DNA of 19,140 bases from JAJECS01 sp034428595 (GCA_034428595.1 DAOUHO010000062.1:1-19140), one strand, 5' to 3'; shown: positions 6,886 to 15,341, counted from the first letter of the stretch. Translations and numbers: made by a program. Notes: generated by a model not told the origin, from the sequence alone.

Positions 6886-8661
6886 ATGACCACCGACGCC
6901 TGGATCCTCATTGGCGTGCTGGGCGGCGCCCTGGTGCTCTTCGCCAGCGAACGTGTGCGCCCCGACCTGGTCGGCGTGCTGGCGTTGCTGGCGGTGGCCT
7001 TCGCCGGCCTCGTCACGCCGGATCGGGTGTTCAGCGGGTTCGGCAGCCCCGCGGTGATCACGGTGGCGGGAATGTTCGTCTTGAGCGCGGGTCTCGTCGA
7101 GGCCCGGGTCCCGGCCGCGATTGCCGCCGCCATTGCCCGCCTCGGCGGCGGCCTGCGGCTGCGCATGGCGCTGCTGGTGCTGATCGTGGGCGTGATGTCG
7201 GCCGTGATGAACAACATCGCTGCCACCGTCATCCTGATTCCCGCGGCCACCACCCTCGCGCTCGGCGCCAAGACCATGCCCTCCAAGCTGCTCATCCCGG
7301 TGTCGTTCGGATCCCTGCTCGGCGGCTTGGTCACGCTGATCGGCACGCCGCCCAACCTGCTTGTCAGCGACGCGCTCGCGCGGGCCGGCGAGACGCCGTT
7401 CGGCATGTTCGACTACGCGCCGACCGGCCTGGCCGTCATGGCGGTCGGGCTGCTCTACCTCCTGCTTGCCGGGCCGCGGCTTATCCCCGCGCGCGAGGGC
7501 GCCGACATCGATCGAGAAATCCAACAGCGACGAGACTTCATGGTCGAGCTCGAGGTGCCGGGCGATTCGGATCTCGCCGGGCGCACCCTGTCGCAACTCC
7601 GGTGGCGACCTCGCTTCAGTATCGCCGTGGTCGAGATCACCCATCTCGGGGTCCGCAATCGATTCCCGGGACCGTCGGACGCCATTTATGCCGGCGATCG
7701 GCTGATCGTGGAGGGGGAGCTCGAAGCCGTGACCCGGTTTGCCCAATCCGAGCGCCTTCGTTTTGCGGGTGAAAAAACCGGAACCTCCGCCGCCGACGCG
7801 AGCGATGGAACGGCTGTGATCGAGCTCGTCGCCGGACCGGGCTTTAGATTCGCGCACCAAACGGTCGTGCAGATGAACTTCCGACGGCGCTACGGCGGCG
7901 TGGTGCTCGGCATTTGGCGCCAGGGCCAGCGATTGGGACGACCCATCCGCGACGTGCAAATCCGGCCGGGCGACGTGCTGGTCGTTCGGGTGCCCATCGA
8001 TCGCGTTGACACCTTCGCCCGCTCGCCCGAGTTCATCCTGATCGGTCGCCGGCCCGCGCGGCCCGCCGTTCGACCGCACATGGCCGTGGCCGTGCTCATT
8101 CTCGGGGCCGTCGTCGCGTTGGCTGCCACAGGCGTCGCGCCGATTGCCGTCACGGCCGCTGCCGGCATCATCTTGATGCTGCTCTTCCGCGTGCTGCCCT
8201 ACCAGCGTCTCTATACGGCCGTCGACTGGCGCACGATCGTGCTCATCGGCACGCTCATCCCGCTGGGCGATGCCATCACGTCCACCGGGTTGGCCGACCT
8301 CGCGGCGCAGTGGGCCGAGGAGTATGTGAGCCCGCTTGGGCCGCTGGCGGTGCTGGCCGGGCTGTTCGTCGCCACGGCGCTGCTGACCCAGTTGATGTCC
8401 AACGCCGCCGCCGTGGTGCTCATCGCGCCCGTGGCACTCGAGATCGCCGCCGGCGCGGGCATCGCCCCGCAACCGGCCCTCATGATGGTGGCCATCTCGG
8501 CCTCGACGGCCTTTCTCACGCCCATCGGCCACCAGGCCAATCTGCTCGTCTACAACGCCGGCGGCTACCGCTTTGTGGACTTCCTGAAGGTGGGCGCGCC
8601 GCTGACGCTGCTGATCCTCGTCACGTCGCTGATCGTCGTGCCAATCGTCTGGCCGGTCTAG
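6886..8661 (+). CDS. SLC13/DASS-type anion permease with two RCK_C (TrkA-C) domains
   Basis: 591 residues, mostly hydrophobic at both ends. Two membrane halves flank a soluble middle (about 210-390). The repeated DASS signatures are present: MNNIAATVILIP (108-119) and GTPPNLL (153-159) in the first half, MSNAAAVVLIAP (504-515) and PIGHQANLL (546-554) in the second. The middle contains two RCK_C-like units (about 213-292 and 308-388; AGRTLSQL...YAGDRLIVEG and GRPIRDVQIRPGDVLVV), which in relatives bind small ligands and may gate transport. The family moves sulfate, dicarboxylates or related anions with Na+ or H+. The substrate cannot be told. The ATG at 6886 has only a weak ribosome-binding site. 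Its stop lies three bases from the stop of the convergent oxidase gene, so no terminator fits between them. Confidence 0.9.
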   Translation: MTTDAWILIGVLGGALVLFASERVRPDLVGVLALLAVAFAGLVTPDRVFSGFGSPAVITVAGMFVLSAGLVEARVPAAIAAAIARLGGGLRLRMALLVLIVGVMSAVMNNIAATVILIPAATTLALGAKTMPSKLLIPVSFGSLLGGLVTLIGTPPNLLVSDALARAGETPFGMFDYAPTGLAVMAVGLLYLLLAGPRLIPAREGADIDREIQQRRDFMVELEVPGDSDLAGRTLSQLRWRPRFSIAVVEITHLGVRNRFPGPSDAIYAGDRLIVEGELEAVTRFAQSERLRFAGEKTGTSAADASDGTAVIELVAGPGFRFAHQTVVQMNFRRRYGGVVLGIWRQGQRLGRPIRDVQIRPGDVLVVRVPIDRVDTFARSPEFILIGRRPARPAVRPHMAVAVLILGAVVALAATGVAPIAVTAAAGIILMLLFRVLPYQRLYTAVDWRTIVLIGTLIPLGDAITSTGLADLAAQWAEEYVSPLGPLAVLAGLFVATALLTQLMSNAAAVVLIAPVALEIAAGAGIAPQPALMMVAISASTAFLTPIGHQANLLVYNAGGYRFVDFLKVGAPLTLLILVTSLIVVPIVWPV

Positions 8662-8664
8662 CGT

Positions 8665-9813
8665 CTAGCCGTCCGTACCGTTGGCAAATCGGCCCAGGCG
8701 GAACATCTCGATGTCGTGCCGAGATTGGCCGTCCAGCGCCAGTTCAGCCGCGATCTCGCCAACCACCGACGCGAACTTGAACCCGTGCCCGGAACACGCC
8801 GACACCAGCGTCACGTTTGGGTGTCGCGGATGGGTATCCATGATGAAGTGCCCGTCCGGCGTGCTGGTGAACATGCAGGTCATCAGCTCCAGCGCGCGGC
8901 CGTTGGCTCCCGGAAAGTAGGGAGCCAGGCAGGTGCGTAGCAGCGCCTCGTCGGCATCGTCCGTCGACCGCTGAAGCGCTGCCGGCGTCACCGCAGGTTG
9001 CAGGTGGTACATGCGCCCAAGCTTGAGGCCGGGTGGACCGAATCGCGGCAGGCCATAGAAGTACTCTTCGTCGCCGGGAGGCTGCAGCAGCCACACCGGC
9101 AACCGGTCGGGCTCCACGAGCGCCGGCTCATCCGCCTCGAACCATCCAACCACCTGGCGCGTGACCTCCAGTGGCAGATTCAGGTCCGCCAGCAATTCCG
9201 CCATCCATGCTCCGGCCGTCAGTACCAGCCGCTCCGCCCGGTGGACGTGGTGCTCAGTGCGGACCTCCACGCCGTCCTTCGTGGCCCGCCAGCCGGTGAT
9301 GGCTTCCCGCGTCCGCACCTCCGCCCCGTGCGCGCGAGCCGCCGCGGCGTGCGCCAGAATCGCCCGCTCCGGGAGCAAGAAACCCGCCGACGGATCGTGC
9401 ACGCCGATCATGTCCTCCGATAGGTGAAGGGCGGGGTACCGCCGCTGCACGTCCGCCGCATCGAGCACCTCGTGCTCCAGCCCGAACCGCTCGGCGGCCA
9501 ACAGCGCGCCGCGCACCACGAGCGCATCGGGCCGCCCCAGCGACAGACCGCCCGTGTGGATAAACAGCGTCTCGCCGCTGATTTCCTCGAGCTCGCGCCA
9601 CAGCGTCTGGGCCCGCTGCACCAGCGGCACGTAGCCGGGGGCGTTGTAGTACGCGTGCCGCATGATCCGGGTGTAGCCGTGGGAGCTGCCTTGATCGTGC
9701 GCGAGGTCGAACTGCTCCAGGGCCAGCACGCGCACGCCCCGGCTCGCCAGATGGAAGGTCGTGGCGCTGCCCATGGCGCCCACGCCGACTACGATGACGT
9801 CCCAGTCAGACAT
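8665..9813 (-). CDS. FAD-dependent monomeric sarcosine oxidase / N-methyl amino acid oxidase
   Basis: 382 residues from the ATG at 9813 (GGAGG ten bases upstream); an in-frame upstream extension to 9867 lacks any ribosome-binding site. The enzyme family oxidatively demethylates sarcosine or other N-methyl amino acids, yielding formaldehyde and hydrogen peroxide. The FAD-binding fold starts with VIVVGVGAMGSATTFHLASR. GSSHGYTRIMRHAYY (42-56) is diagnostic of the MSOX/SolA group. Cys313 in LMTCMFTSTPDGHF corresponds to the Cys that carries the covalent flavin, Lys264 in GLKLG to the oxygen-activating Lys, and SGHGFKFAS (341-349) closes the substrate site. All key residues are present, so it should be active; the exact substrate is unknown. 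It is divergent from the MBL-fold gene over 56 bases. Confidence 0.9.
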   Translation of the reverse strand: MSDWDVIVVGVGAMGSATTFHLASRGVRVLALEQFDLAHDQGSSHGYTRIMRHAYYNAPGYVPLVQRAQTLWRELEEISGETLFIHTGGLSLGRPDALVVRGALLAAERFGLEHEVLDAADVQRRYPALHLSEDMIGVHDPSAGFLLPERAILAHAAAARAHGAEVRTREAITGWRATKDGVEVRTEHHVHRAERLVLTAGAWMAELLADLNLPLEVTRQVVGWFEADEPALVEPDRLPVWLLQPPGDEEYFYGLPRFGPPGLKLGRMYHLQPAVTPAALQRSTDDADEALLRTCLAPYFPGANGRALELMTCMFTSTPDGHFIMDTHPRHPNVTLVSACSGHGFKFASVVGEIAAELALDGQSRHDIEMFRLGRFANGTDG

Positions 9814-9869
9814 GCGGGCAGTGCCTCCAGCGATCGCAAGCCGCCTGCATTGTGCGAAAGGCCCCACGC

Positions 9870-10754
9870 ATGAGCCAGTCGCTGCGAATGGTGTTGCTCG
9901 GCACCGGAACGCCCGACCCGCGACCGCATCGCGGCGGATCGTCCACGTACGTCGGTGTGGGTGACGCCGGCGTGGTCTTCGATCTCGGACCCGGGGCCAC
10001 CCGCAATCTAGTGGCTGCGGGCATCGACCCGGTCACGGTTGGCCATGTGTTCTTCACCCACCTGCACTTCGACCACACCACCGACTACCCGCACTTCGCG
10101 CTGTCGCGTTGGGACCAGGGCGCCGGGCGTGGCGACGACCTCAACGTCTATGGGCCACGCCCCCTGGAGCGCATGACCGAGCGCCTGTTCGGCCATGACG
10201 GCGCCTTCGGCCCCGATCTCGTCGCCCGCACCAACCACCCCATGAGCCTGCAGGCCTACCGCAATCGCGGCGGTGTGATGCCCCGCCGGCGCCCGCGGAT
10301 TCACGTTCGAGAGCTTGCCGTGGGGGACACGATCTCAACCGACGAATGGACGGTTCGCGTGGGGCATGCCCAGCACGCGCAGCCATATCTCACCTCACTG
10401 GCCTACCGGCTCGACGCCGAGGCCGGATCGGTTGTGATCTCAGGCGATACTCGGCCGCTGCCCGAGATTGTCGAGTTGGCGCGCGGCGCACACACGCTCG
10501 TCCACATGGCCATGCAGGTCGACGCCGCGCGCGAACAGTGGCCCGACACCTACACCGCCTGCACCACGGCCCGCGGCGCCGGCCAGATCGCAGCCGCGGC
10601 CGGCGTCCAGCGGCTGGTGCTGGTACACGTCCTCACCGAAGCGGACGATCCGGCCTATATGAACGTGATGATTGCCGAGGCGCGCGAGGTCTTCGACGGC
10701 TGTGTCATCGGCGGCGCCGACGGTCTGTGCCTGACGTTTCCCGAGCCTGTCTAG
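9870..10754 (+). CDS. Metallo-beta-lactamase-fold hydrolase, RNase Z / arylsulfatase-like group
   Basis: 294 residues from the ATG at 9870 (AAAGG seven bases upstream). A GTG at 9852 in the same frame is possible but would overlap the 5' side of the divergent gene. The metal site is complete: HLHFDH (His64, His66, Asp68, His69), a further His in GHAQH (166/169), Asp193 in SGDTRP and His253 near the end (VLVHVLTEADD). The pattern GTGTPDP near the N-terminus and SGDT are typical of the RNase Z-like branch, which includes tRNA 3'-processing enzymes and unrelated phosphodiesterases or arylsulfatases. No clear exosite arm (GP-rich insert) of true RNase Z is visible, so tRNA processing is not claimed. 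Its substrate is unknown. It converges with the PPK2 gene, with 65 bases and no clear terminator between them. Confidence 0.85.
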   Translation: MSQSLRMVLLGTGTPDPRPHRGGSSTYVGVGDAGVVFDLGPGATRNLVAAGIDPVTVGHVFFTHLHFDHTTDYPHFALSRWDQGAGRGDDLNVYGPRPLERMTERLFGHDGAFGPDLVARTNHPMSLQAYRNRGGVMPRRRPRIHVRELAVGDTISTDEWTVRVGHAQHAQPYLTSLAYRLDAEAGSVVISGDTRPLPEIVELARGAHTLVHMAMQVDAAREQWPDTYTACTTARGAGQIAAAAGVQRLVLVHVLTEADDPAYMNVMIAEAREVFDGCVIGGADGLCLTFPEPV

Positions 10755-10819
10755 CGAGCCCGCCCCTCGGTCGCAGCGCTGCCCAACGGCTTCCGCCGGC
10801 TACGCCGCCCCGGCCCGAC

Positions 10820-11713
10820 CTACCAGACTTCGTCCTTGCCGTAGAGCGACTTCGCGGGACCAATCAGCTTGGGATCGGGCTTCGGAACGCGCCGGTCGAC
10901 GTCGGGGTCGTACTCCAGGTTCCGCAGCACGAAGCGCATGCAGTTCAGGCGCGCCCGTTTCTTGTCGTCCGACTTGACGACCACCCAGGGCGACGCCTTC
11001 GTATCGGTGCCGGCGAACATCAGCTTTTTCGCCTCGGTGAAATCGTCCCACAGGGGCAGCGACCGCCGGTCCACCGGGCTCAGCTTCCACTGCTTGAGGC
11101 TGTCCTGGGCGCGGGACATGACGCGCCTGAGCTGCTCCTCCTGGCTCACCGAAAACCAGAACTTGAATAGCCGCAGACCCTCGTTGATCAGCATTTGCTC
11201 GAACAGGACGGTGTCGCGCAGGAAGCGCACGGTCTCGGCCGGCGTGCAGAAGCCCATCACCGGCTCGACCACCGCCCGGTTGTACCAGGAGCGGTCGAAG
11301 AAGACGATCTCACCCTCCGAAGGCAGGTGCTGCACGTAGCGCTGGAAGTACCACTGGCCGCGCTCTCGCTCGGTTGGGGCCGGCAACGCCACCACCGTCG
11401 CGCCGCGAGGGTTGAGGTGCTCCATGAAACGCTTGATCGTGCCGCCCTTGCCCGCGGCATCCCGCCCCTCGAACAGCAGCACAACGCGCTCCCCGGTCTC
11501 CTTGACCCACCTCTGCATTTTCAGCAGCTCGACCTGCAGCGCGGCCTTCCGCCGTTCATACGCGCGCCGGCCCATCTTGGAGTCATAGGGGTACGAGTCG
11601 CTGATGATCTCGTTACGCTGGGCGCGTTCCACCTTCCGCAGAATCTCCTTGGGAATCCCATCCGTGGGGATCAGGAGGTCAGAAACGTCTCGCACTGCGG
11701 TCGCCGTTGCCAT
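10820..11713 (-). CDS. ppk2: Polyphosphate kinase 2 family protein (PPK2)
   Basis: 297 residues, the usual size of a single-domain PPK2. The enzyme moves phosphate between polyphosphate and nucleotides, usually making ADP or ATP (or GTP) from polyphosphate in the cytoplasm. Walker A is EGRDAAGKGGTIKRF (Gly83-Gly90 core), Walker B lies in EIVFFDRSWYNRAVVEPVMGF (Asp140, Arg141), and the lid region follows. WDDFTEAKKLMFAGTDT and PWVVVKSDDKKRARLNC match the conserved C-terminal part. The residues cannot decide between an NDP- and an NMP-phosphorylating class, although the single-domain form and sequence look class I. The ATG at 11713 is the first good start and has no true ribosome-binding site, which agrees with a leaderless transcript from the promoter described separately. 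No exopolyphosphatase or PPK1 gene is nearby. Confidence 0.92.
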   Translation of the reverse strand: MATATAVRDVSDLLIPTDGIPKEILRKVERAQRNEIISDSYPYDSKMGRRAYERRKAALQVELLKMQRWVKETGERVVLLFEGRDAAGKGGTIKRFMEHLNPRGATVVALPAPTERERGQWYFQRYVQHLPSEGEIVFFDRSWYNRAVVEPVMGFCTPAETVRFLRDTVLFEQMLINEGLRLFKFWFSVSQEEQLRRVMSRAQDSLKQWKLSPVDRRSLPLWDDFTEAKKLMFAGTDTKASPWVVVKSDDKKRARLNCMRFVLRNLEYDPDVDRRVPKPDPKLIGPAKSLYGKDEVW

Positions 11714-11719
11714 GCGAAT

Positions 11720-11748
11720 ACCCTATTTCCGCGTCCCGCCCCCGTCAA
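11720..11748 (-). promoter_or_regulatory. ppk2: Candidate promoter of ppk2, placed for a leaderless transcript
   Basis: On the minus strand TTGACG (11748-11743) is followed after exactly 17 bases by TAGGGT (11725-11720), then ATTCGC and the ATG at 11713. Transcription would begin at or within a base or two of the start codon, giving an mRNA with no leader. There is no good ribosome-binding site at this gene, which fits. The -10 box agrees at three of six positions. Confidence 0.45.
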
Positions 11749-11802
11749 TCGCCGTTGCCAGGCCGGATTGTTTGTGATCGGCGGGCGGTTGCATTGTCCC
11801 CG

Positions 11803-12483
11803 CTATTTCGTGACTTCAGCCATCCAGTAGTTCGCCAGCGTGCGCAGTCGATGAGGAACAAACGTCGAGTATGCGAACAGCCGTCCGCCGAGCAGGCCCA
11901 GCACATGTGGCTGAATGGTGAACGTCTCGAATCGCGACGCTGCGAGCAATCGTAAAAGGTCTGGCTCCGTATACTCGCGCTGATGTTCCCACCAAGGAAA
12001 CGTTCGAGCAGGGCCGAAGGTCTCGGCGAGCTTCCTGGTCAACCTCAGTCGATTTGGCGTTGTGATTAGCGCCATGCCCCCGGGCCGGAGGACAGTGTGT
12101 AGCTGGTCCAATGCTTCAAGGTCGTCCGGAACATGCTCGATGACATGGAACGCGATGGCCAGATCAATGCTTTCGGGCTCAAGAATGTCGGACAAGCGCT
12201 GCCAATCTCCCGAGAGGTATCTGACATTTGGCGCAGGCATCTCAGCCGGAATGCGGGACGGATATAGTTCGACGCCGACCAATTCCCCGCAAGCCTTGGC
12301 TAGGTCCGCGGTTGCCTCGGGTTTCGAGGCCCCGATCTCGAGAGCAACTGAACGGGCGGTGGCCAGTTCGCGAAATCGGCCGATGAGTATTTGCCAGTCG
12401 ATCGTGTCCGCGCTCACTCTCGGAGCACGTTGAATCTGCAGGAGACGCTTCACGGACGGAGGCTTTGGGCTTCGGCCAATCAA
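11803..12483 (-). CDS. Class I SAM-dependent methyltransferase
   Basis: 226 residues. The SAM-binding fold is clear: motif I ALEIGASKPEATADL (48-61), an acidic end of strand 2 (GVELYPS, Glu72), IDLAIAFHVIEHVPDD (106-121) and LRPGGMALITTPN (132-144). This is the pattern of methyltransf_11-type enzymes. The target is unknown; such enzymes methylate quinones, sugars, lipids or small metabolites. The apparent start is TTG at 12483 with AGGG five bases upstream; a GTG at 12453 is an alternative. The base composition differs from the neighbours: sample 60-base rows of this gene hold about 52-65% G+C against about 67% in a transketolase row. This may mean a different origin. The next gene (transketolase) ends 102 bases upstream and no partner gene is evident. 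Confidence 0.8.
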   Translation of the reverse strand: MIGRSPKPPSVKRLLQIQRAPRVSADTIDWQILIGRFRELATARSVALEIGASKPEATADLAKACGELVGVELYPSRIPAEMPAPNVRYLSGDWQRLSDILEPESIDLAIAFHVIEHVPDDLEALDQLHTVLRPGGMALITTPNRLRLTRKLAETFGPARTFPWWEHQREYTEPDLLRLLAASRFETFTIQPHVLGLLGGRLFAYSTFVPHRLRTLANYWMAEVTK

Positions 12484-12585
12484 TGGATCCCTAATCTCTG
12501 ATTGCCGCTCACCATCCGAAGCGACGGAGACTACGGTCAGCGAGGACTGATCCGCCTGAACTCTCCACGGCGGGAGCCACTCAAG

Positions 12586-15144
12586 CTACAGCCCAAGCGC
12601 CGCCTGCTGGCGCGCCAGCCGCTCGGATCGGGCCTCGGCGAACCGCTTGATGCCGGCGTGGATGGAGTCGGCGTCGAGATTCGCCTCGGCGATCACGTCC
12701 GGCTCGGTTCCGCCGGTCAGCCACTGGTTGTCCCAGTCCGACCACAGGGAGTACTCGTCGGTCAGCGGTCCAAGATCGCGCACCGGCGGCATCCGCCGCG
12801 TGCCGGTGGAGACCACCATCGCGTCGTAGCGGGATCCGGGCGGGATCAGCCGGTCGCGGTAAGCCTGCGGTTGGCGTTCGAAGAGCTCCTCGCTCACCAC
12901 GGCGATCACCCGCACGTTCACGCCCTCGGCTTCCAGTTGCGGCAGGACGCGCATCAAGTTGACCGTCGAGTTCGAGCCTTGCACGAACACCGTGCCCTGC
13001 GGCGCGCTGCCCGCGTCCCAGTCGCGGATCAGATACATCCCCTTGGCCGCCGCCAGCGGATCCGAGTCTGCGAATCCGGCGCGGTCGGCAACCGGGAAGT
13101 CGGGCCGCGCCACCTCGATGGTGATGAGCCCGACCTTCGGGTCGCGGGCGGCAATCGACGCCGCCGCAAAGTAGCCCGGCGCCACGTCGTTGTAGTCCCA
13201 AAAGCTCAGATTGATGGCCTGGTCCCGTGGGAATAGCTTCCACACCTGCGGCGCAAAGATGCCGAAGTGTGTGCGCGCGTCGGCGGCGGTTTCCGGTCCG
13301 GAGTGCCCGGCCAGGATGTGCAGCACACCCATGCGAAACGGGCTGTCCTGGTTCTGCTGGCTCCATACCCGTGCGGGCAGATACATCAGCGGCGTGAACG
13401 CCCCATAGGTGCCGCTCAGGGCCCACACGCCGGCGTGCCGGTCGGGATCGAGCGACGCCGACTGGCTCACCAGCCCGATCGCCGACGAGGCGTTTCCGGC
13501 CTCCTCGATCGGCGCTTTCAAGCGCGTGCCCAACGGGTTGTCCACCGGGTCGTAGTGCCCCCACAGCGCGCCCTTTTCCACGTTGATCGAGCTGGAAAGG
13601 TCGGCCGCCACGGTGATGAAGCGATTGTCCGTGACGTAGTTGACCCACTTAATCAGCTCGGAGATCGCGCGCCGGGTTCCGGCAACCTCGCCCGGCTTCT
13701 TGGCCAGCGCAATGTCCACCGTCGAGGTCGCGCCGGTCAGCTCATTCGTGACCTCGACCGACTGCGGCTCCAGCGGAATGTTCTCCGGACACAGCCGCTC
13801 GTCCATGAACGGATCGATCGTCGGGTCGATGCGCAGCGGCAGCTCGTCGTTCAGCGAGTCGCCAATCTCGACCAGCCGATCCGCCAGCCAATCGCCCAGA
13901 CCGTTCTGGTTGAGCACCGACATCGCCACGTCGATGTTGGTCTTGAATTGGATCAGCCGCTCGCGCTCGTCGGCCACCGGACCGTCGCGGATGCCATCGA
14001 ACTCCACGCCGTAGCGCCGCTCGAAGGTCTCGGCCAGCGCCACGAAGTAGGGCTCATTCATCTTCAACTCGTACGGGTGGCTGTGATATCCGACGAGCTG
14101 GTCGCCGAAGCCTGGGACGTGGCCGTTGTCGGCGGCCGGCCACCAGCCCTTGGTCGTCGTCCCGACGACGATGATCGGCCGGCGATCGTTGGGATCCCAG
14201 TCCTCCATCGCTCGCAGGGCGGCCATGACCTGGTCGTAGTCGTTGCCGTCCTCGAGAGAAATCACGTTCCAGCCGTAGGACGTCCACTGATCCTCGATCA
14301 CGTAGCCCTCGGTGAGGGACGGGTCGATGACCCCGCCGACAAGCGAATCGTCGATGCCGGCGTTGTTATAGGACAGCAGCACGCGCAGGCGCTTGCCCAC
14401 CTGCTGCGCTAGGGCCTGCGTCTTCAGCTCCTGCGCGTGGCCCTCGGTCATGGCGAACTCGCCCTCGAGCGCGATGACCTTGAGCGAATCGTCGGCGCCA
14501 ACGAAGTCCCAGAAGGCCGCCTTGCCCGCCGCCGTGGCGACGCCGATGCCCGACGGCCCGCCGTTCACGTCGTTCGTCAGGTCGGTGGTCTCGGAGTGAC
14601 CGGCCAGCGAGCGGATGCCGCGGATCTTGGCCTGCGCGAAGAGGGGGTCATCCTCCAGCCCGTTGTCCTGCAGCAGCGTGTCCAGGGCGCCGCGGCCGCG
14701 CCGAAAGCCCAGCGCGTCGATCGGCAACATGCCCACGTTGGGATCGACGGCGTAGCGGTCGTCGCCCGTCGCCGCGTGCTTCTGGGCCATGGCCTCGCCC
14801 ATGATCATCCAAAGCGCATAGGCCGTCGGGATGTTGTGCCCTCCGGCCAGCATGAAGCGGTCGCAGAACGGGTGCTTGGGCCGGCGATAGTCGTAGCGCA
14901 GCGCGCCGTTCTCGGGTCCGCCCAGATGCAGCGCCACGTTGTACGGCGTGTACGCCAGCGGCCCGCCAAAGTGCCCGGTTTGGGCGTAGTTGCCTAGCAG
15001 CACCAGCGTCATCGCGGTCACGAATCCGACGTCTTCAATCCGCTCGCGGTCGTAGGCGGGGACTTCAACCGTGTCGTCGATCGCCACCGTCTGCACCGCG
15101 CTCGCGCGGGCGGTGACGCGTTGGCTGCCGTTGCTGTGCGCCAT
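12586..15144 (-). CDS. tkt: Transketolase-family protein (large, 852 residues)
   Basis: A thiamine-diphosphate enzyme with the three transketolase parts in order. The N-terminal TPP-binding part has GHFGGPLA (58-65), LAGGHN (99-104), GGPSGIGVATAAGKA and the cofactor segment LEGEFAMTEGHAQE (226-239) followed by NNAGIDD (260-266). The pyrimidine part contains APIEEAGNASSAIG with the likely catalytic Glu, then GHSGPETAADARTHFG. The C-terminal part has VFVQGSNSTVNLMRVL, VRVIAVVSEELFERQ. Normal transketolases have about 660 residues; this one is roughly 190 longer and has EGE where GDG is usual. The expected role is transfer of two-carbon units between pentose and hexose phosphates, although a related specificity is possible. 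ATG at 15144 has AAGGAG (15159-15154) nine bases upstream. The stop TGA of a possible small upstream ORF overlaps this ATG. Confidence 0.82.
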   Translation of the reverse strand: MAHSNGSQRVTARASAVQTVAIDDTVEVPAYDRERIEDVGFVTAMTLVLLGNYAQTGHFGGPLAYTPYNVALHLGGPENGALRYDYRRPKHPFCDRFMLAGGHNIPTAYALWMIMGEAMAQKHAATGDDRYAVDPNVGMLPIDALGFRRGRGALDTLLQDNGLEDDPLFAQAKIRGIRSLAGHSETTDLTNDVNGGPSGIGVATAAGKAAFWDFVGADDSLKVIALEGEFAMTEGHAQELKTQALAQQVGKRLRVLLSYNNAGIDDSLVGGVIDPSLTEGYVIEDQWTSYGWNVISLEDGNDYDQVMAALRAMEDWDPNDRRPIIVVGTTTKGWWPAADNGHVPGFGDQLVGYHSHPYELKMNEPYFVALAETFERRYGVEFDGIRDGPVADERERLIQFKTNIDVAMSVLNQNGLGDWLADRLVEIGDSLNDELPLRIDPTIDPFMDERLCPENIPLEPQSVEVTNELTGATSTVDIALAKKPGEVAGTRRAISELIKWVNYVTDNRFITVAADLSSSINVEKGALWGHYDPVDNPLGTRLKAPIEEAGNASSAIGLVSQSASLDPDRHAGVWALSGTYGAFTPLMYLPARVWSQQNQDSPFRMGVLHILAGHSGPETAADARTHFGIFAPQVWKLFPRDQAINLSFWDYNDVAPGYFAAASIAARDPKVGLITIEVARPDFPVADRAGFADSDPLAAAKGMYLIRDWDAGSAPQGTVFVQGSNSTVNLMRVLPQLEAEGVNVRVIAVVSEELFERQPQAYRDRLIPPGSRYDAMVVSTGTRRMPPVRDLGPLTDEYSLWSDWDNQWLTGGTEPDVIAEANLDADSIHAGIKRFAEARSERLARQQAALGL

Positions 15145-15341
15145 CAATCGCTGCTCCTTGAGAGTGGAGGCCGGGAACGGGCAGCGTCAAGCTGCCCGAG
15201 TGCGCCCGTCACACGGCGGATGAGGCACATCGCCTCGATTTCGGCACGTGAAAGGCGCCCCAAAGGGTACCCGATGCCCAGCGGTCCGATGGCGCGAATC
15301 CGCACCGGCGAGAGCGGCCACGAGCCGTCCCGGAGACCCAC
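15144..15341 (-). CDS. Possible small ORF of 65 codons coupled to the transketolase gene
   Basis: The frame reads from a GTG at 15341 to a TGA that shares its A with the transketolase ATG (TGATG). It is GC-rich at third positions, mainly in its first two thirds, and reads like protein (IRAIGPLGIGYPLGRL, LSRAEIEAMCLIRRVTGALG, a likely amphipathic helix). It has no good ribosome-binding site. It lies in the same frame as the Nudix gene, and the frame stays open for all 80 codons between the Nudix TAG and this TGA. It could be a small coupled gene, the remains of a C-terminal Nudix extension, or a chance ORF in GC-rich DNA. I recognise no family. Confidence 0.3.
   Translation of the reverse strand: MGLRDGSWPLSPVRIRAIGPLGIGYPLGRLSRAEIEAMCLIRRVTGALGQLDAARSRPPLSRSSD
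15178..15198. promoter_or_regulatory. Perfect 8-bp hairpin in the leader of the transketolase gene
   Basis: CGGGCAGC (15178-15185) and GCTGCCCG (15191-15198) pair perfectly around the 5-base loop GTCAA. On the minus strand it ends 33 bases before the transketolase ATG and 18 before its AAGGAG. It is either an operator or an RNA element affecting expression. It also overlaps the possible small ORF, in which case it may be incidental. Confidence 0.35.

Noticed and set aside
6841..8532. Minus-strand ORF of 563 codons opposite the SLC13-type permease
   Set aside because: Low-complexity Gly/Asp/Arg/His-rich translation; the permease on the other strand has clear paired DASS motifs.
9852..9869. 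Longer start (GTG at 9852) for the MBL-fold protein
   Set aside because: No ribosome-binding site; the ATG at 9870 has AAAGG at a good distance and gives the normal family N-terminus.
10755..10819. Bidirectional terminator between the convergent MBL-fold and ppk2 genes
   Set aside because: Only short GC stems (such as CGGC/GCCG) and no T-tract on either strand.
12581..13648. Second minus-strand frame within the transketolase gene
   Set aside because: Arg/Gly-rich translation without motifs; the transketolase frame is continuous over the same bases.
12586..15144. Pyruvate dehydrogenase E1 (AceE type), suggested by the large size
   Set aside because: The AceE landmarks are missing, while the C-terminal part (VQGSNSTVNLM...ELFERQ) and APIEEAG fit transketolase.
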